Of a DNA stretch of 64,000 nt, positions 46,437 through 55,115 are shown in pieces. Origin of the DNA: Sphingosinicella sp. LHD-64 (lineage in GTDB: Bacteria > Pseudomonadota > Alphaproteobacteria > Sphingomonadales > Sphingomonadaceae); contig NZ_JAVIFV010000001.1 in the NCBI RefSeq assembly GCF_031157375.1, positions 1 to 64,000 on the forward strand, in the 5' to 3' direction. Below the pieces are notes generated by a model that was not told the DNA's origin, did no database searches, and was given only the letters and a program-made list of their open reading frames with translations. A program made the position numbers and the translations under genes. Each line of letters opens with the position of its first letter. Positions within the stretch are counted from its first letter, which is position 1.

Positions 46437-46464
46437 GACTCCCGTCCCGCCCGTGGCATGTAAA
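46435..46464 (+). promoter_or_regulatory. probable promoter of the HU gene
   Basis: TTGACT (46435-46440), 18-base spacer and TGTAAA (46459-46464). The -35 begins in the last bases of the lon terminator, so the two signals are nested. The HU start is 50 bases downstream. Confidence 0.55.
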
Positions 46465-46514
46465 CGTCCGGCGCGCGGGCGCCGCGAGTCATCGGGAACA
46501 GGGGTTCGGGACAG

Positions 46515-46790
46515 ATGAACAAGCAGGAGCTGATCGGTCGCGTGGCGGAGCTTACTGGGCTGGCGCGGGGAGATGCATCGCGGGCCGTCGAAACCGTGTT
46601 CGACACGATCACCGGCGCGCTCCAGCGGGGCGATGAGGTGCGCCTGGTCGGCTTCGGCACCTTCTCCTGCTCGCGCCGCAAGGCGTCGACTGGCCGCAAT
46701 CCGCGCACCGGCGAGCCGATGCAGATCAAGGAATCCACCCAGCCCAAATTCAAGCCCGGCAAGGGCCTGAAGGATGCGGTCAACGGCTGA
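46515..46790 (+). CDS. DNA-binding protein HU
   Basis: A 91-residue nucleoid protein that bends and compacts DNA as a dimer. Helical N-terminal half (MNKQELIGRVAELTGLARGD), beta saddle VRLVGFGTFSCSRRKA, and the DNA-binding arm with GRNPRTGEPMQIKES, where the Arg-Asn-Pro tip intercalates. The C-terminal PKFKPGKGLKDAVN is canonical. It has its own promoter behind the lon terminator and is followed by a family B repeat. Confidence 0.96.
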   Translation: MNKQELIGRVAELTGLARGDASRAVETVFDTITGALQRGDEVRLVGFGTFSCSRRKASTGRNPRTGEPMQIKESTQPKFKPGKGLKDAVNG

Positions 46791-46803
46791 ACGGCCTTCC
46801 CAG

Positions 46804-46891
46804 CTCGTCATTGCGAGCGAAGCGAAGCAATCCAGTGCGACGCTCGGATCCGGCTGGATTGCTTCGTCGCTGCGCTCCTCGCAATGACGAG
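46804..46891. repeat. palindromic intergenic repeat, family B, copy 2
   Basis: Left arm 46804-46833 begins CTCGTCATTGCGAGCGAAGC and ends CAATCC; right arm 46856-46891 begins GGATTGCTTCGTCGC and ends CGCAATGACGAG. The outer 14 bases of both arms pair perfectly. It lies 13 bases after the HU stop and about 80 bases before tRNA-Val. The centre (GATCCGG region) differs from copy 1. Confidence 0.88.
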
Positions 46892-46972
46892 GACGTGGCT
46901 AGACAGTCGCGAATGCGCCAGTTATGGGCCGCCTTCCGTCCGGGTCTACCACACCGGATGCAACCTAGGCGT

Positions 46973-47047
46973 GGGCGCGTAGCTCAGTGGTAGAGCACTG
47001 TGTTCACACCGCAGGGGTCGCAAGTTCAATCCTTGCCGCGCCCACCA
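46973..47047 (+). tRNA. tRNA-Val(CAC)
   Basis: A 75-base cloverleaf. Acceptor GGGCGCG (46973-46979) pairs with CGCGCCC (47037-47043); discriminator A; CCA encoded at 47045-47047. The anticodon stem CTGTG/CGCAG (one G-T pair) closes loop TTCACAC, anticodon CAC for GUG codons. T-loop GTTCAATCC is canonical. Confidence 0.95.
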
Positions 47048-47057
47048 CGCCTTTCCC

Positions 47058-47795
47058 GTGAGCAAGCTCGACATCGCCGGCCTGACCAAGCGCCATGACG
47101 GCCGCGCGGCATTGGACGATGTCAGCCTGTCGATCGGGTCCGGCGAATTCGTCGCCCTCGTCGGTCCTTCGGGATCGGGCAAGACGACGTTGCTCAAATC
47201 GATCAACCGCCTCGTCGAACCTGACGCCGGGACGATCCGCATCGACGGCCGCGGCGTGTGCGAGGTCCCGCTCGCCGACCTGCGCCACGGCATCGGCTAC
47301 GTCATCCAGGGCATCGGCCTGTTCCCGCATCTGACGGTCGCCGAGAATATCGGCATCGTGCCGCGATTGATGGGGGTGGGGGAAGATCGCGTCGCCGAGC
47401 TGCTCGACCTGGCCGCGCTGCCGGCGGACTTCGCCGGACGCTATCCGCGCGAGCTTTCCGGTGGCCAGGCGCAGCGCGTCGGCCTTGCCCGGGCGCTGGC
47501 GGCCCGGCCCGGCCTGATGTTGATGGACGAGCCGTTCGGGGCGCTCGACCCGGTGACCCGCGATTCGCTCGGCCGCGCCTATCGTGCGCTCCACGAGCGG
47601 CTCGGCCTCACCACGCTGATGGTGACCCACGATATCGCTGAGGCGCTGCTGCTTGCCGACCGGATCGTCGTGCTGCTCGCGGGCCGCATCCGCGCCGATG
47701 CCGCCCCGGCGACTTTGCTCGTCAGCGACGATCCCGAGGTGCGCGCCATGGTCGAGGTGCCGCGCCGGCAGGCGGAAAGGCTCCAGGCGCTGTGA
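47058..47795 (+). CDS. osmoprotectant-type ABC transporter ATP-binding protein (OpuCA/ProV-like)
   Basis: Cytoplasmic ATPase of 245 residues for a glycine-betaine/choline-type uptake system. Walker A GPSGSGKTTLLKSINRL (the Lys-Ser-Ile-Asn-Arg-Leu run is typical of the quaternary-amine group), signature ELSGGQAQRVGLARAL, Walker B LMLMDEPFGALDPVTR and H-loop VTHDIAEAL. It lacks the C-terminal CBS domains that sense ionic strength in OpuA/OpuC, so gating by that route is not expected. GTG start 10 bases after tRNA-Val; the stop overlaps the permease by GTGA. Confidence 0.9.
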   Translation: MSKLDIAGLTKRHDGRAALDDVSLSIGSGEFVALVGPSGSGKTTLLKSINRLVEPDAGTIRIDGRGVCEVPLADLRHGIGYVIQGIGLFPHLTVAENIGIVPRLMGVGEDRVAELLDLAALPADFAGRYPRELSGGQAQRVGLARALAARPGLMLMDEPFGALDPVTRDSLGRAYRALHERLGLTTLMVTHDIAEALLLADRIVVLLAGRIRADAAPATLLVSDDPEVRAMVEVPRRQAERLQAL

Positions 47796-49315
47796 GCCCG
47801 ACGCTCGCCGACGCGCTTGCCGCGCTCCCGGTGCTGGCACGTGCCCATCTCCTGCTCAGCGGTTCGGCGGTGCTGATCGGGGTGGCGCTCGGACTGCCGC
47901 TCGCCATCCTCTCGGCCCGCCATCCTCGCCTGCGCACTCCGGTGCTCGGGCTCGCGGGACTGGTCCAGACCGTGCCGGCGCTGGCGCTGCTCGCGCTCTT
48001 CTACCCCGCGCTGCTCATCCTCGGCCAGGCGACCGGGCTCGCCATTCCGGCACTCGGCTTCCTGCCGGCGCTGATCGCGCTCAGCCTCTATGCGCTGCTG
48101 CCGATCGTCCGGAACGGAGTCGCGGCGCTGCAGGGGATCGACCCCGCCGTGCTGGAAGCGGCTGACGGACTCGGCATGACTGCCCGCCAGCGCCTGACCC
48201 TGATCGAGCTGCCGCTCGGCGCGCCGGTCATCCTCGCCGGCATCCGCACCGCCTCGGTCTGGACGATCGGCGCCGCGACCCTTGCCACCACCGTCGGCCA
48301 GCCGAGCCTCGGCGACCTCATCTTCTCCGGGCTTCAGACCGAGAACTGGGTGCGCGTGCTGACCGGCTGCGCTGCCGCCGCGGCACTGGCGCTCGCCGTC
48401 GACGGGCTGCTCGCGCTGGTCGAGACGGGTCTGAGACGGCGTTCCCGATGGCGGGTTCGTACCGGCCTGATGGCGCTGGCCACGGCGCTCGGCCTCGCCA
48501 TGCTGCCCGCGGGCCCGAGCGGCGGCGAGACGATCGTCGTCGGCGCCAAGAACTTCTCCGAGCAATATATCCTGGCGAGCGCGATCGAGCGGCGCCTGCA
48601 GGCCGCCGGCTTCCGCACCGAGCGGCGCGACAATCTCGGCTCGACCGTCGCCTATCAGGCGCTCGCTGCCGGCGATATCGACGTCTACGTCGACTATTCG
48701 GGCACGCTCTGGGCCAATATCCTCGGCCGCACCGACACGCCGCCGGCCAACCGGATGCGGCAGGTGCTGACCGAAGAGCTGCGCCGCCGCGACGGCGTGA
48801 CTTTGCTCGGTCCGCTCGGCTTCGAGAACGCCTATGCACTGGCGATGCGCCGGAGCCGGGCCGCGGCGCTGGGCGTGCGTTCGCTCGGCGACCTGACGCT
48901 CGTCGCGCCACAGCTCCGTCTCGGCGCCGACCTCGAATTCCTGACCCGGCCCGAATGGCGCGCGGTGCAGGGTGCCTATCGCCTGCGCTTCGCGGCGCAG
49001 ACCTCCTACAGCCCGACCTTCATGTACCGCGCCGTCGCCAATGGGTCGGCCGACGTGATCACCGCCTTCTCCTCGGACGGGCGCATCGCCGCGCTGGACC
49101 TGGTGACGCTGGGCGACCCGCGGCGAGCCTTGCCCAGCTACGACGCGGTCCTGTTGCTCGCGCCGCGTCACGACGCAGATTCGAGGTTGGCCGAGGCGCT
49201 GCGGCCGCTGATCGGCGCGATTCCGGTTGGGCGGATGCGCCAGGCCAACCTGCTCGTCGATCGCGACACCGACAAGCGCACGCCGGCGGAGGCCGCCCGA
49301 TGGCTGGATCCGTAA
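47792..49315 (+). CDS. ABC transporter permease fused to glycine betaine/choline-type binding protein
   Basis: A 507-residue fusion. Residues about 1-230 are an OpuCB-type permease with five or six TM helices and the EAA loop (EAADGLGMTARQRLTLIELPLGAP). From about 245 comes an OpuAC binding domain (GGETIVVGAKNFSEQYILASAIERRLQ, GDIDVYVDYSGTLWANIL), which would face the periplasm right after the last helix (ALATALGLAMLPAG). Such fusions tether the receptor to the channel and are known in OpuA/BusA-type importers. With the ATPase it forms a complete two-gene transporter; likely substrates are betaine, choline or related compounds. Confidence 0.9.
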   Translation: MSPTLADALAALPVLARAHLLLSGSAVLIGVALGLPLAILSARHPRLRTPVLGLAGLVQTVPALALLALFYPALLILGQATGLAIPALGFLPALIALSLYALLPIVRNGVAALQGIDPAVLEAADGLGMTARQRLTLIELPLGAPVILAGIRTASVWTIGAATLATTVGQPSLGDLIFSGLQTENWVRVLTGCAAAAALALAVDGLLALVETGLRRRSRWRVRTGLMALATALGLAMLPAGPSGGETIVVGAKNFSEQYILASAIERRLQAAGFRTERRDNLGSTVAYQALAAGDIDVYVDYSGTLWANILGRTDTPPANRMRQVLTEELRRRDGVTLLGPLGFENAYALAMRRSRAAALGVRSLGDLTLVAPQLRLGADLEFLTRPEWRAVQGAYRLRFAAQTSYSPTFMYRAVANGSADVITAFSSDGRIAALDLVTLGDPRRALPSYDAVLLLAPRHDADSRLAEALRPLIGAIPVGRMRQANLLVDRDTDKRTPAEAARWLDP

Positions 49316-49479
49316 GCGCTACGCCGAAGGCAGGCAGACCCGCAACGGACCTCGGCTCATCGACATTTCCACACGGGAGCCGTCGCGCCGTCTCGAAACC
49401 GGCCCGCCCTGACGCGCCCGCCCTGTCGGTTCATATCGCTGCCACCTAATGGCGCTATCCCACCGGGGATCGGGAACAC

Positions 49480-49632
49480 ATGACCAACGACCGCATCTAT
49501 TACGCCCGCCGGGCGGCCGAAGAGCGTGACGCCGCGGCGCGCGCCCGGACCGACGACGCCAGGCGCCGTCACCTCGAGCTCGCCGAGCTGCTCTCGGCCC
49601 GACACGAAGCCGCGCACGCGCCCGGCGCCTGA
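49480..49632 (+). CDS. 50-residue helical protein, conserved small hypothetical
   Basis: A short gene between the ABC operon and tRNA-His. It encodes MTNDRIYYARRAAEERDAAA followed by RARTDDARRRHLELAELLSARH, a charged amphipathic helix with no Cys or hydrophobic segment. Small proteins of this type (xDRIYYxxRAAEExxAAxxA...HLELAxxY) recur in sphingomonads, but no function is known. A GGGGATCGGGAA stretch precedes the ATG. Confidence 0.7.
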   Translation: MTNDRIYYARRAAEERDAAARARTDDARRRHLELAELLSARHEAAHAPGA

Positions 49633-49645
49633 CGCCGTACTTCCC

Positions 49646-49675
49646 TTGACGGTGGGGGCCGCCCCCCACTATGTG
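49646..49675 (+). promoter_or_regulatory. probable promoter of tRNA-His
   Basis: TTGACG (49646-49651) and TATGTG (49670-49675), spacer 18 bases (or CTATGT with 17). The spacer holds a GC hairpin (GTGGGGG/CCCCCAC). Transcription would start near 49682, about 14 bases before the tRNA. Confidence 0.6.
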
Positions 49676-49695
49676 CGCAGCGCATTCCACTGCAT

Positions 49696-49773
49696 GGCGA
49701 TCGTAGCTCAGCTGGTTAGAGCATCGGTTTGTGGTACCGAGGGTCGCGGGTTCAAGTCCCGTCGATCGCCCCA
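49696..49773 (+). tRNA. tRNA-His(GTG)
   Basis: A 78-base cloverleaf with the extra 5-prime G of tRNA-His at 49696. The eight-base acceptor stem GGCGATCG (49696-49703) pairs perfectly with CGATCGCC (49763-49770); CCA encoded at 49771-49773. The anticodon stem TCGGT/ACCGA closes loop TTGTGGT, anticodon GTG. Confidence 0.97.
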
Positions 49774-49803
49774 TTTCGTCTGAACCCGCCTCACAGGATC
49801 ATC

Positions 49804-50853
49804 ATGGACTCGCTCTGGGACTATCCCGATTTCGACGGGCATGAATTCGCGCATTTCGTCACCGACGAGACAACCGGCCTCAGGGCGATCATCGCGGTCC
49901 ATTCGACCCATCTCGGCCCGGGTGCAGGCGGCACCCGATTCTGGCATTATGCGAAGACCGGCGATGCGATCGCCGACGTGCTGCGCCTGTCGCGCGGCAT
50001 GAGCTACAAGAACGCCATGGCCGGCCTGCCGCTCGGCGGCGGCAAGGCGGTGATCCTCGCCGACGCGGCCCGGACCAAGACACCCGGGATGATCGCCGCC
50101 TTCGGGCGCGCCGTGGGCGGCCTCGGCGGCCGCTACGTCACCGCCGAGGATGTCGGGGTGAACGTCGCCGACATGGTCGAAATTTCGAAGCAGACCAAAT
50201 TCGTCGCGGGCCTGCCCGTCGCGGAGGGCGCGGTCGGCGGCGACCCCGGGCCGCACACCAGCTATGGCGTCTTCCTCGGCGTCAAGGCGGCGGTGAAGCG
50301 GGCGCTTGGGCGTGACAGCCTCGCCGGCCTCCACATCGCGCTGCAAGGCGCAGGCAGCGTTGCCGGTGGCCTTGCCCGCCGCGCCGCGCAAGAGGGGGCG
50401 CGGCTCAGCATCACCGATATCGACACGGCGCGGGCGCAGAAGCTCGCCGACGAGGTCGGTGGCGCCGTCGTCGCTCCGGAGGCGATCATGACCTTGGAGG
50501 CCGACGTGCTCAGCCCCAATGCGCTCGGCGCGATCCTCGACGAGCAGTCGATCGCGGCCTTGAACGTGCCGATCGTCGCCGGCGGCGCCAACAACCAGCT
50601 CGCCACTCCGGCGGACGGCGACCGCGTCCAGGCGCGCGGCATCCTGTATGCGCCGGACTACGTCATCAACGCCGGCGGCATCATCAATGTCTCGACCGAA
50701 TATGTCGGCGACGGCGACGAGGCGGTGGTCCGCCAGCGCATCGAGGCGATTCCCGGCCGGCTCGAGCAGATCTGGGCGGAAAGCGCCGCCACCGGCCGCA
50801 ATCCGGCCGAGGTCGCCGACGGCATGGCCCGCAAGCTGATCGGTCGCGCCTAG
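49804..50853 (+). CDS. Glu/Leu/Phe/Val dehydrogenase family amino-acid dehydrogenase (leucine dehydrogenase-like)
   Basis: NAD-dependent oxidative deaminase of 349 residues, the short leucine/valine/phenylalanine dehydrogenase type. N-terminal domain: HLGPGAGGTRFWHY (Gly-rich substrate loop), SYKNAMAGLPLGGGKAVI with the substrate and catalytic Lys residues, and YVTAEDVGVNVADM with the catalytic Asp region. The Rossmann domain begins near 178 with IALQGAGSVAGGLARRAAQEGA. It would interconvert a branched-chain or aromatic amino acid and its 2-oxo acid; which one is not clear. AGGA precedes the ATG. Its stop overlaps that of the convergent DMT gene in CTAG. Confidence 0.88.
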   Translation: MDSLWDYPDFDGHEFAHFVTDETTGLRAIIAVHSTHLGPGAGGTRFWHYAKTGDAIADVLRLSRGMSYKNAMAGLPLGGGKAVILADAARTKTPGMIAAFGRAVGGLGGRYVTAEDVGVNVADMVEISKQTKFVAGLPVAEGAVGGDPGPHTSYGVFLGVKAAVKRALGRDSLAGLHIALQGAGSVAGGLARRAAQEGARLSITDIDTARAQKLADEVGGAVVAPEAIMTLEADVLSPNALGAILDEQSIAALNVPIVAGGANNQLATPADGDRVQARGILYAPDYVINAGGIINVSTEYVGDGDEAVVRQRIEAIPGRLEQIWAESAATGRNPAEVADGMARKLIGRA

Positions 50854-51758
50854 AGCGGTTCCGGGCCGGGCTTCTCTCGCCCGAGCTTGTGCTCGCGATA
50901 GAGGGTATAGAGTCCGCTCGCAACGATGACGGCGCCGCCAATCCAGGTCGTGGCCGCGGGCTGCCTGCCCCAGATCAGCCAGCCGAGGAGGACTGCCCAG
51001 ACGAGCTGGGTGTAGTCGAACGGCACCACCACCGAGACCGGTGCGAATCGCAGCGCCGAGGTCAGGAAAAGCTGGCCGACCCCGCCGAACAGGCCGAGCG
51101 CGACGAGGATCGCCCAGGTCGCCCCGTCATGCCCGCGCGCGAAGACGGGCATGAAGAGCCCGGTCGCGGCGATCGAGAAGAGGGTGAACCACAAAACCGT
51201 GGTCGGCGTGCTTTCGGTCCGGCCGATCTGGCGGATGGTGATCGTCACCGCCGCGCCGCCGAAGGCTGCGGCGACCGCGAAAGCGAGACCGACGGGGGGC
51301 AGCTCGGTCCCGCCCGGCCGCATCACGACCAGCACGCCGACGAAGCCGATTGCGACCGCGCTCCAGCGGTGCCGCCCGACCGGCTCGTGCAGGATCAGGG
51401 CCGACAGGATGACCGCGAACAGCGGCACGGCGAAATTGATCGTCGTCGCCTCGGCGAGCGGCAGCCAGATGACGGCGGAGAAGCCGCAGACCATCGTCGA
51501 CAGGCCGATTATGCCGCGGATCACATGCGCCATCGGCCGCTTCGTCCGCCACGCGCCGAGGTTGCGGGTCATCGCCATCCAGGCGAGCAGCGGGACGAGG
51601 CCGAAGAAGAAGCGGTAGAAGGCGAGCTCGACCAGGCTCACGCCGATCTCGCTCCCCAGCTTGATCATCGCCGCCATGAAGCCGAAGCTGGTCGCCGCGC
51701 CGATGCGAAGGCTGATCCCCAGGAGTCGGTTCTGCGGAACGGAGGCGGCGGCGGTCAC
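50850..51758 (-). CDS. EamA/DMT-family membrane transporter
   Basis: A drug/metabolite transporter-type protein of 302 residues from the GTG used, with ten TM helices in two EamA repeats (RIGAATSFGFMAAMIKLGSE and WAILVALGLFGGVGQLFLTSAL). Members export amino acids, purines or other metabolites; none can be named here. The true start is unclear: the frame opens with TTG at 51794, with a GTG at 51758 that better matches the usual N-terminus (TAAASVPQNRLLGISLRIGA). No strong ribosome site is seen for either. It is divergent from ccmC. Confidence 0.85.
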   Translation of the reverse strand: MTAAASVPQNRLLGISLRIGAATSFGFMAAMIKLGSEIGVSLVELAFYRFFFGLVPLLAWMAMTRNLGAWRTKRPMAHVIRGIIGLSTMVCGFSAVIWLPLAEATTINFAVPLFAVILSALILHEPVGRHRWSAVAIGFVGVLVVMRPGGTELPPVGLAFAVAAAFGGAAVTITIRQIGRTESTPTTVLWFTLFSIAATGLFMPVFARGHDGATWAILVALGLFGGVGQLFLTSALRFAPVSVVVPFDYTQLVWAVLLGWLIWGRQPAATTWIGGAVIVASGLYTLYREHKLGREKPGPEPL

Positions 51759-51836
51759 GCCCGGGCCGATGCGCAATCGGACGCGAAAGCACAAGCTTTC
51801 CCGTCGCCCGTCGCTTCGCTACAGAAACGCTCAGGC

Positions 51837-52583
51837 ATGCACGTTTACGCGAATCCGGCTCGCTTCCTGAAGATCGCGCGACCCCTGACGGGCCTTTTCG
51901 GCTGGGCGGGTGTCGCGCTGATCGGCGTCGCGCTCGCCATCGGCCTGTTTCTGGCGCCCCGCGACTATCTTCAGGGCGAGAGCGTCCGGATCATCTACGT
52001 CCACGTTCCTGCCGCGTGGCTCGGCATGGCGGGCTGGACCGGCATTGCGGTCGCCAGTCTGATGCAGCTGGTCTGGCGCCATCCGCTCGCCGCCGTCGCC
52101 GGCCGGGCGATTGCCGTTCCCGGCGCCGTCTTCACCTTCGTCTGCCTTGCCACCGGCTCACTCTGGGGGCGACCCACCTGGGGCACCTACTGGGAGTGGG
52201 ACGGGCGGATGACCTCGATGCTCGTCCTCCTCTTCCTCTATCTGGCCTATATCGCGCTGGCAGGCGCCGAGAAGGAGAAGGGCGGGGAGGGCCGGATCAC
52301 CGCGATCTTCGGCCTGGTCGGGGCGGTCAACCTGCCGATCATCCGCTACTCGGTCGTGTGGTGGAACACATTGCATCAGGGGCAGAGCATCGACATCGTC
52401 CAGGGCCGTTCGTCGATCGACAGCTCGATGCTCTGGCCATTGCTCGCCTCGGCCTCCGGCTTCACCCTCCTGTTCGGCGCGATCGTCTTGATGCGGATGC
52501 GCGCCGAGCTCGCCCGCCAGAAGCTCGAGGCGCGGATGCGACGGATGGCGGCCGCTTCGTCAGGCTCAGGACGGGCGCAATGA
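51837..52583 (+). CDS. ccmC: haem exporter/maturation protein CcmC
   Basis: First gene of the cytochrome c maturation operon. A 248-residue membrane protein with six TM helices. It binds haem in the periplasm and loads it on CcmE. The tryptophan-rich haem-handling motif reads WGTYWEWDGRMTS, and flanking axial His residues are in YVHVPAAWLG and WNTLHQG. A basic C-terminal tail ends in ATGA overlap with ccmD. The frame runs open upstream over the DMT gene, but homology begins at the ATG at 51837. Confidence 0.95.
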   Translation: MHVYANPARFLKIARPLTGLFGWAGVALIGVALAIGLFLAPRDYLQGESVRIIYVHVPAAWLGMAGWTGIAVASLMQLVWRHPLAAVAGRAIAVPGAVFTFVCLATGSLWGRPTWGTYWEWDGRMTSMLVLLFLYLAYIALAGAEKEKGGEGRITAIFGLVGAVNLPIIRYSVVWWNTLHQGQSIDIVQGRSSIDSSMLWPLLASASGFTLLFGAIVLMRMRAELARQKLEARMRRMAAASSGSGRAQ

Positions 52584-52711
52584 GCCACTGGCCCTTCATC
52601 ATCGGCGCCTATGCGATCGGCCTCCTCGCGACCGTGGGGCTGACCTTGTGGAGCTGGGCGGCGATGCGCCGCGCCGAGGCCGATGTCGAAAAGCTGAGCC
52701 GCGACAGATGA
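52580..52711 (+). CDS. ccmD: haem exporter subunit CcmD
   Basis: A 43-residue single-pass membrane protein (FIIGAYAIGLLATVGLTLWSW as the helix, then the basic-acidic tail RRAEADVEKLSRDR). CcmD helps release haem-loaded CcmE from CcmC. It is identified from size, TM helix and its place between ccmC and ccmE; both junctions are ATGA overlaps. Confidence 0.88.
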   Translation: MSHWPFIIGAYAIGLLATVGLTLWSWAAMRRAEADVEKLSRDR

Positions 52712-53145
52712 AGCCCAAGAACCAGCGCCTCGTCCTCGTCGTGCTCGCGCTCGTCGCCGTGATCGGCGCGGTGCTGCTCGCCATGTCCGCGATGCGCGAT
52801 CAGGCCGCCTTCTTCTACGCGCCCGGCGACGTCGCGCGCAAAGGCCTGCCGCTCGACCGCGCGGTCCGGATCGGCGGCATGGTCCGCCAGGGCTCGATCC
52901 AGCGCCATCCCGACGGCGTCACCATCGATTTCGTCGTCGGCGACGAGACGCAGGCGACCATTCCGGTGCGCTTTGCCGGCATTACGCCGGACCTGTTCCG
53001 GGAAAATAGCGGCGTGGTCGCGGAAGGCCGCTTCCAGCCGGACGGTCGCTTCGTCGCCAGCGAAATCCTTGCCAAGCACGACGAGAACTATATGCCGCCC
53101 CGTCTGGGGCCGCAGGGCCAGCACAAGACGGAAACGCTCGAATGA
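52708..53145 (+). CDS. ccmE: periplasmic haem chaperone CcmE
   Basis: A 145-residue membrane-anchored haem chaperone. TM anchor at about 8-28 (LVLVVLALVAVIGAVLLAM), then an OB-fold domain (RIGGMVRQGSI, IPVRFAGITPDLFREN, VVAEGRF). The haem is bound covalently through H124 in the H-x-x-x-Y motif (LAKHDENYMPP, Y128), so this is the standard His type and not the Cys variant. ATGA overlap into ccmF. Confidence 0.96.
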   Translation: MKPKNQRLVLVVLALVAVIGAVLLAMSAMRDQAAFFYAPGDVARKGLPLDRAVRIGGMVRQGSIQRHPDGVTIDFVVGDETQATIPVRFAGITPDLFRENSGVVAEGRFQPDGRFVASEILAKHDENYMPPRLGPQGQHKTETLE

Positions 53146-55115
53146 TCGCGGAAGGGGGGCTTGCTTCATTGTGGCTGGCGGCGGCGCTGTCGCTGCTCCA
53201 GCTCTTCCTCGGCGCGGCTGCACTGCGGCCCGGCGGCGAGCAGCTGCTGCGCGCGGTGCGGCCGGTGGCGATGGCGCAAGGCGTGCTGGCTGCGCTCGCC
53301 TTCCTGATCCTCATCTGGCTGTTCCTGCGCACCGACCTGTCGGTCCAGCTCGTCGCGGCCAACAGCCATTCGGCCAAGCCCTGGCTCTACAAGTTCGCCG
53401 GCGCCTGGGGGAATCACGAAGGCTCGATGCTGCTCTGGGTGACGGTGCTCGCCGTCGCCGGCGCGATCGTGGCGCTGTTCGAACGCCGGCTCCTGAAGAA
53501 CACGCTGGCCGCGACGCTGGCGGCGCAGGCGGCGATCGGCCTCGGCTTCTACGCCTTCCTGCTCTTCGCCTCGAACCCGTTCACCCGGCTCTCGCCCGTG
53601 CCGGTCGAAGGCAACGGCCTCAACCCGCTGCTCCAGGACCCGGGCCTCGCCTTCCATCCGCCGACTCTCTATTTCGGCTATGTCGGCATCTCGGTCGCCT
53701 TTTCCTTCGCGGTCGGCGCGCTCGTCACCCGCGACGTTGGCCCGGCCTTCGCCCGGGCGATGCGTCCATGGGTGCTCGGCGCCTGGATATTCCTGACGCT
53801 CGGCATCGCCGCCGGTTCCTACTGGGCCTATTACGAACTCGGCTGGGGCGGGTGGTGGTTCTGGGATCCGGTCGAGAATGCCTCGCTGATGCCCTGGCTC
53901 GCGGCGACTGCCTTGCTCCACAGCGTCACCGTCCTCGCCACACGCGACGGCCTGCGCGCGTGGACGATCATGCTTGCCGTGGTCGCCTTCTCGATGTCGA
54001 TGATCGGCACCTTCCTGGTCCGTTCCGGCATCCTGACCAGCGTCCACGCCTTCGCCGTCGATCCGCAGCGCGGCGCCTTCATCCTCGCGCTGCTCGTCCT
54101 CTATATCGGCGGCGCGCTCGCCCTGTTCGGCCTGCGCGTCGGCACGGTGAAGGAGGGCGCGCGCTTCGACCTCGTCAGCCGCGAGGGCGCGCTGGTCGTC
54201 AACAACCTGCTGCTGACCGTGATCCTCGGCGTCGTCTTCGTCGGCACGCTCTATCCGCTGGTCGTCGAGGCGGTGACCGGCGAGAAGCTGTCGGTCGGTC
54301 CGCCCTATTTCAACAGCGCCGCCGGGCCGGTTGCGCTCATTCTGGTCGCGATCATGGGCATGGGCGCGCTGCTGCGCTGGCGCAGCGACCGGCTGAAGGA
54401 GCTGGGCAACCGCATCGCGATCCCCGTCCTGATCAGCGCCGCCGCCTTGTTCGCGATCATCCTGCTCGCGCCCGGCACGCGCATCCTGCCCTTGCTCGGG
54501 CTCGCCGTGTCGGCCGGCGTCGCCGCAGCCAGCATCGCGCCGCTGTGGAAGCGCAACCTGCGCCGCACCCCGATCTTCATCTACGGCATGGTCATCGCCC
54601 ATCTCGGCATCGCGGTCAGCATGGCGGGCATGGCGTCCGAAAGCGCGTTCACCAAAGAGACGCTTGTGGCGGCGAGCCCCGGCCAGACCATGCATGTCGG
54701 CGGCTTCAACGTGCGCTTCGACGGGGTCGAGCCGATCGCGGGCCCGAACTGGACCGCGATCGAGGCGCGGCTCACCGCCCGGCGCGGCGAGGGCGGCGCG
54801 CCGTTCGAGTTGAGGCCGCAGGCGCGGATGTTCTCCTCGCCGCCGACCCCGACCAGCGAGGCGGCGATCGCCACCCGCTGGGACGGCCAGCTCTATATCG
54901 CGATCGGTGAGGAGGACGAGCAGGGCCGCTGGCAGCTGCGCCTGTGGTGGAAGCCGTTCGTGACCCTGATCTGGTTCGGCGGCGGCCTGGTCGCGCTCGG
55001 CGGCGTGCTGTCGCTGATCGGGCGCCTGCGCCGTGAGCGCAAGGCGGCGGCCAAGGCCGCGGAGGCTGAAGATGCGCCGCCGGCGTCCTTGCCGGGCAAG
55101 GAGGCGCTGGCGTGA
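53142..55115 (+). CDS. ccmF: cytochrome c-type biogenesis protein CcmF (haem lyase core)
   Basis: A 657-residue membrane protein with about 14-15 TM helices that joins haem to apocytochrome c with CcmH/I. The WWD haem-handling motif is GGWWFWDPVENASLMPWL near residues 230-250; conserved periplasmic His residues occur in the neighbouring loops (HSAKPWLYKFAGAWGNHEGS, DPGLAFHPPTLY, LLHSVTVL). Length and motif order are normal. GTGA overlap with ccmG. Confidence 0.97.
   Translation: MIAEGGLASLWLAAALSLLQLFLGAAALRPGGEQLLRAVRPVAMAQGVLAALAFLILIWLFLRTDLSVQLVAANSHSAKPWLYKFAGAWGNHEGSMLLWVTVLAVAGAIVALFERRLLKNTLAATLAAQAAIGLGFYAFLLFASNPFTRLSPVPVEGNGLNPLLQDPGLAFHPPTLYFGYVGISVAFSFAVGALVTRDVGPAFARAMRPWVLGAWIFLTLGIAAGSYWAYYELGWGGWWFWDPVENASLMPWLAATALLHSVTVLATRDGLRAWTIMLAVVAFSMSMIGTFLVRSGILTSVHAFAVDPQRGAFILALLVLYIGGALALFGLRVGTVKEGARFDLVSREGALVVNNLLLTVILGVVFVGTLYPLVVEAVTGEKLSVGPPYFNSAAGPVALILVAIMGMGALLRWRSDRLKELGNRIAIPVLISAAALFAIILLAPGTRILPLLGLAVSAGVAAASIAPLWKRNLRRTPIFIYGMVIAHLGIAVSMAGMASESAFTKETLVAASPGQTMHVGGFNVRFDGVEPIAGPNWTAIEARLTARRGEGGAPFELRPQARMFSSPPTPTSEAAIATRWDGQLYIAIGEEDEQGRWQLRLWWKPFVTLIWFGGGLVALGGVLSLIGRLRRERKAAAKAAEAEDAPPASLPGKEALA

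Noticed and set aside
46893-46972. Promoter for tRNA-Val
   Set aside because: No convincing -35/-10 pair was found; the tRNA may be read from the HU promoter through the family B repeat.
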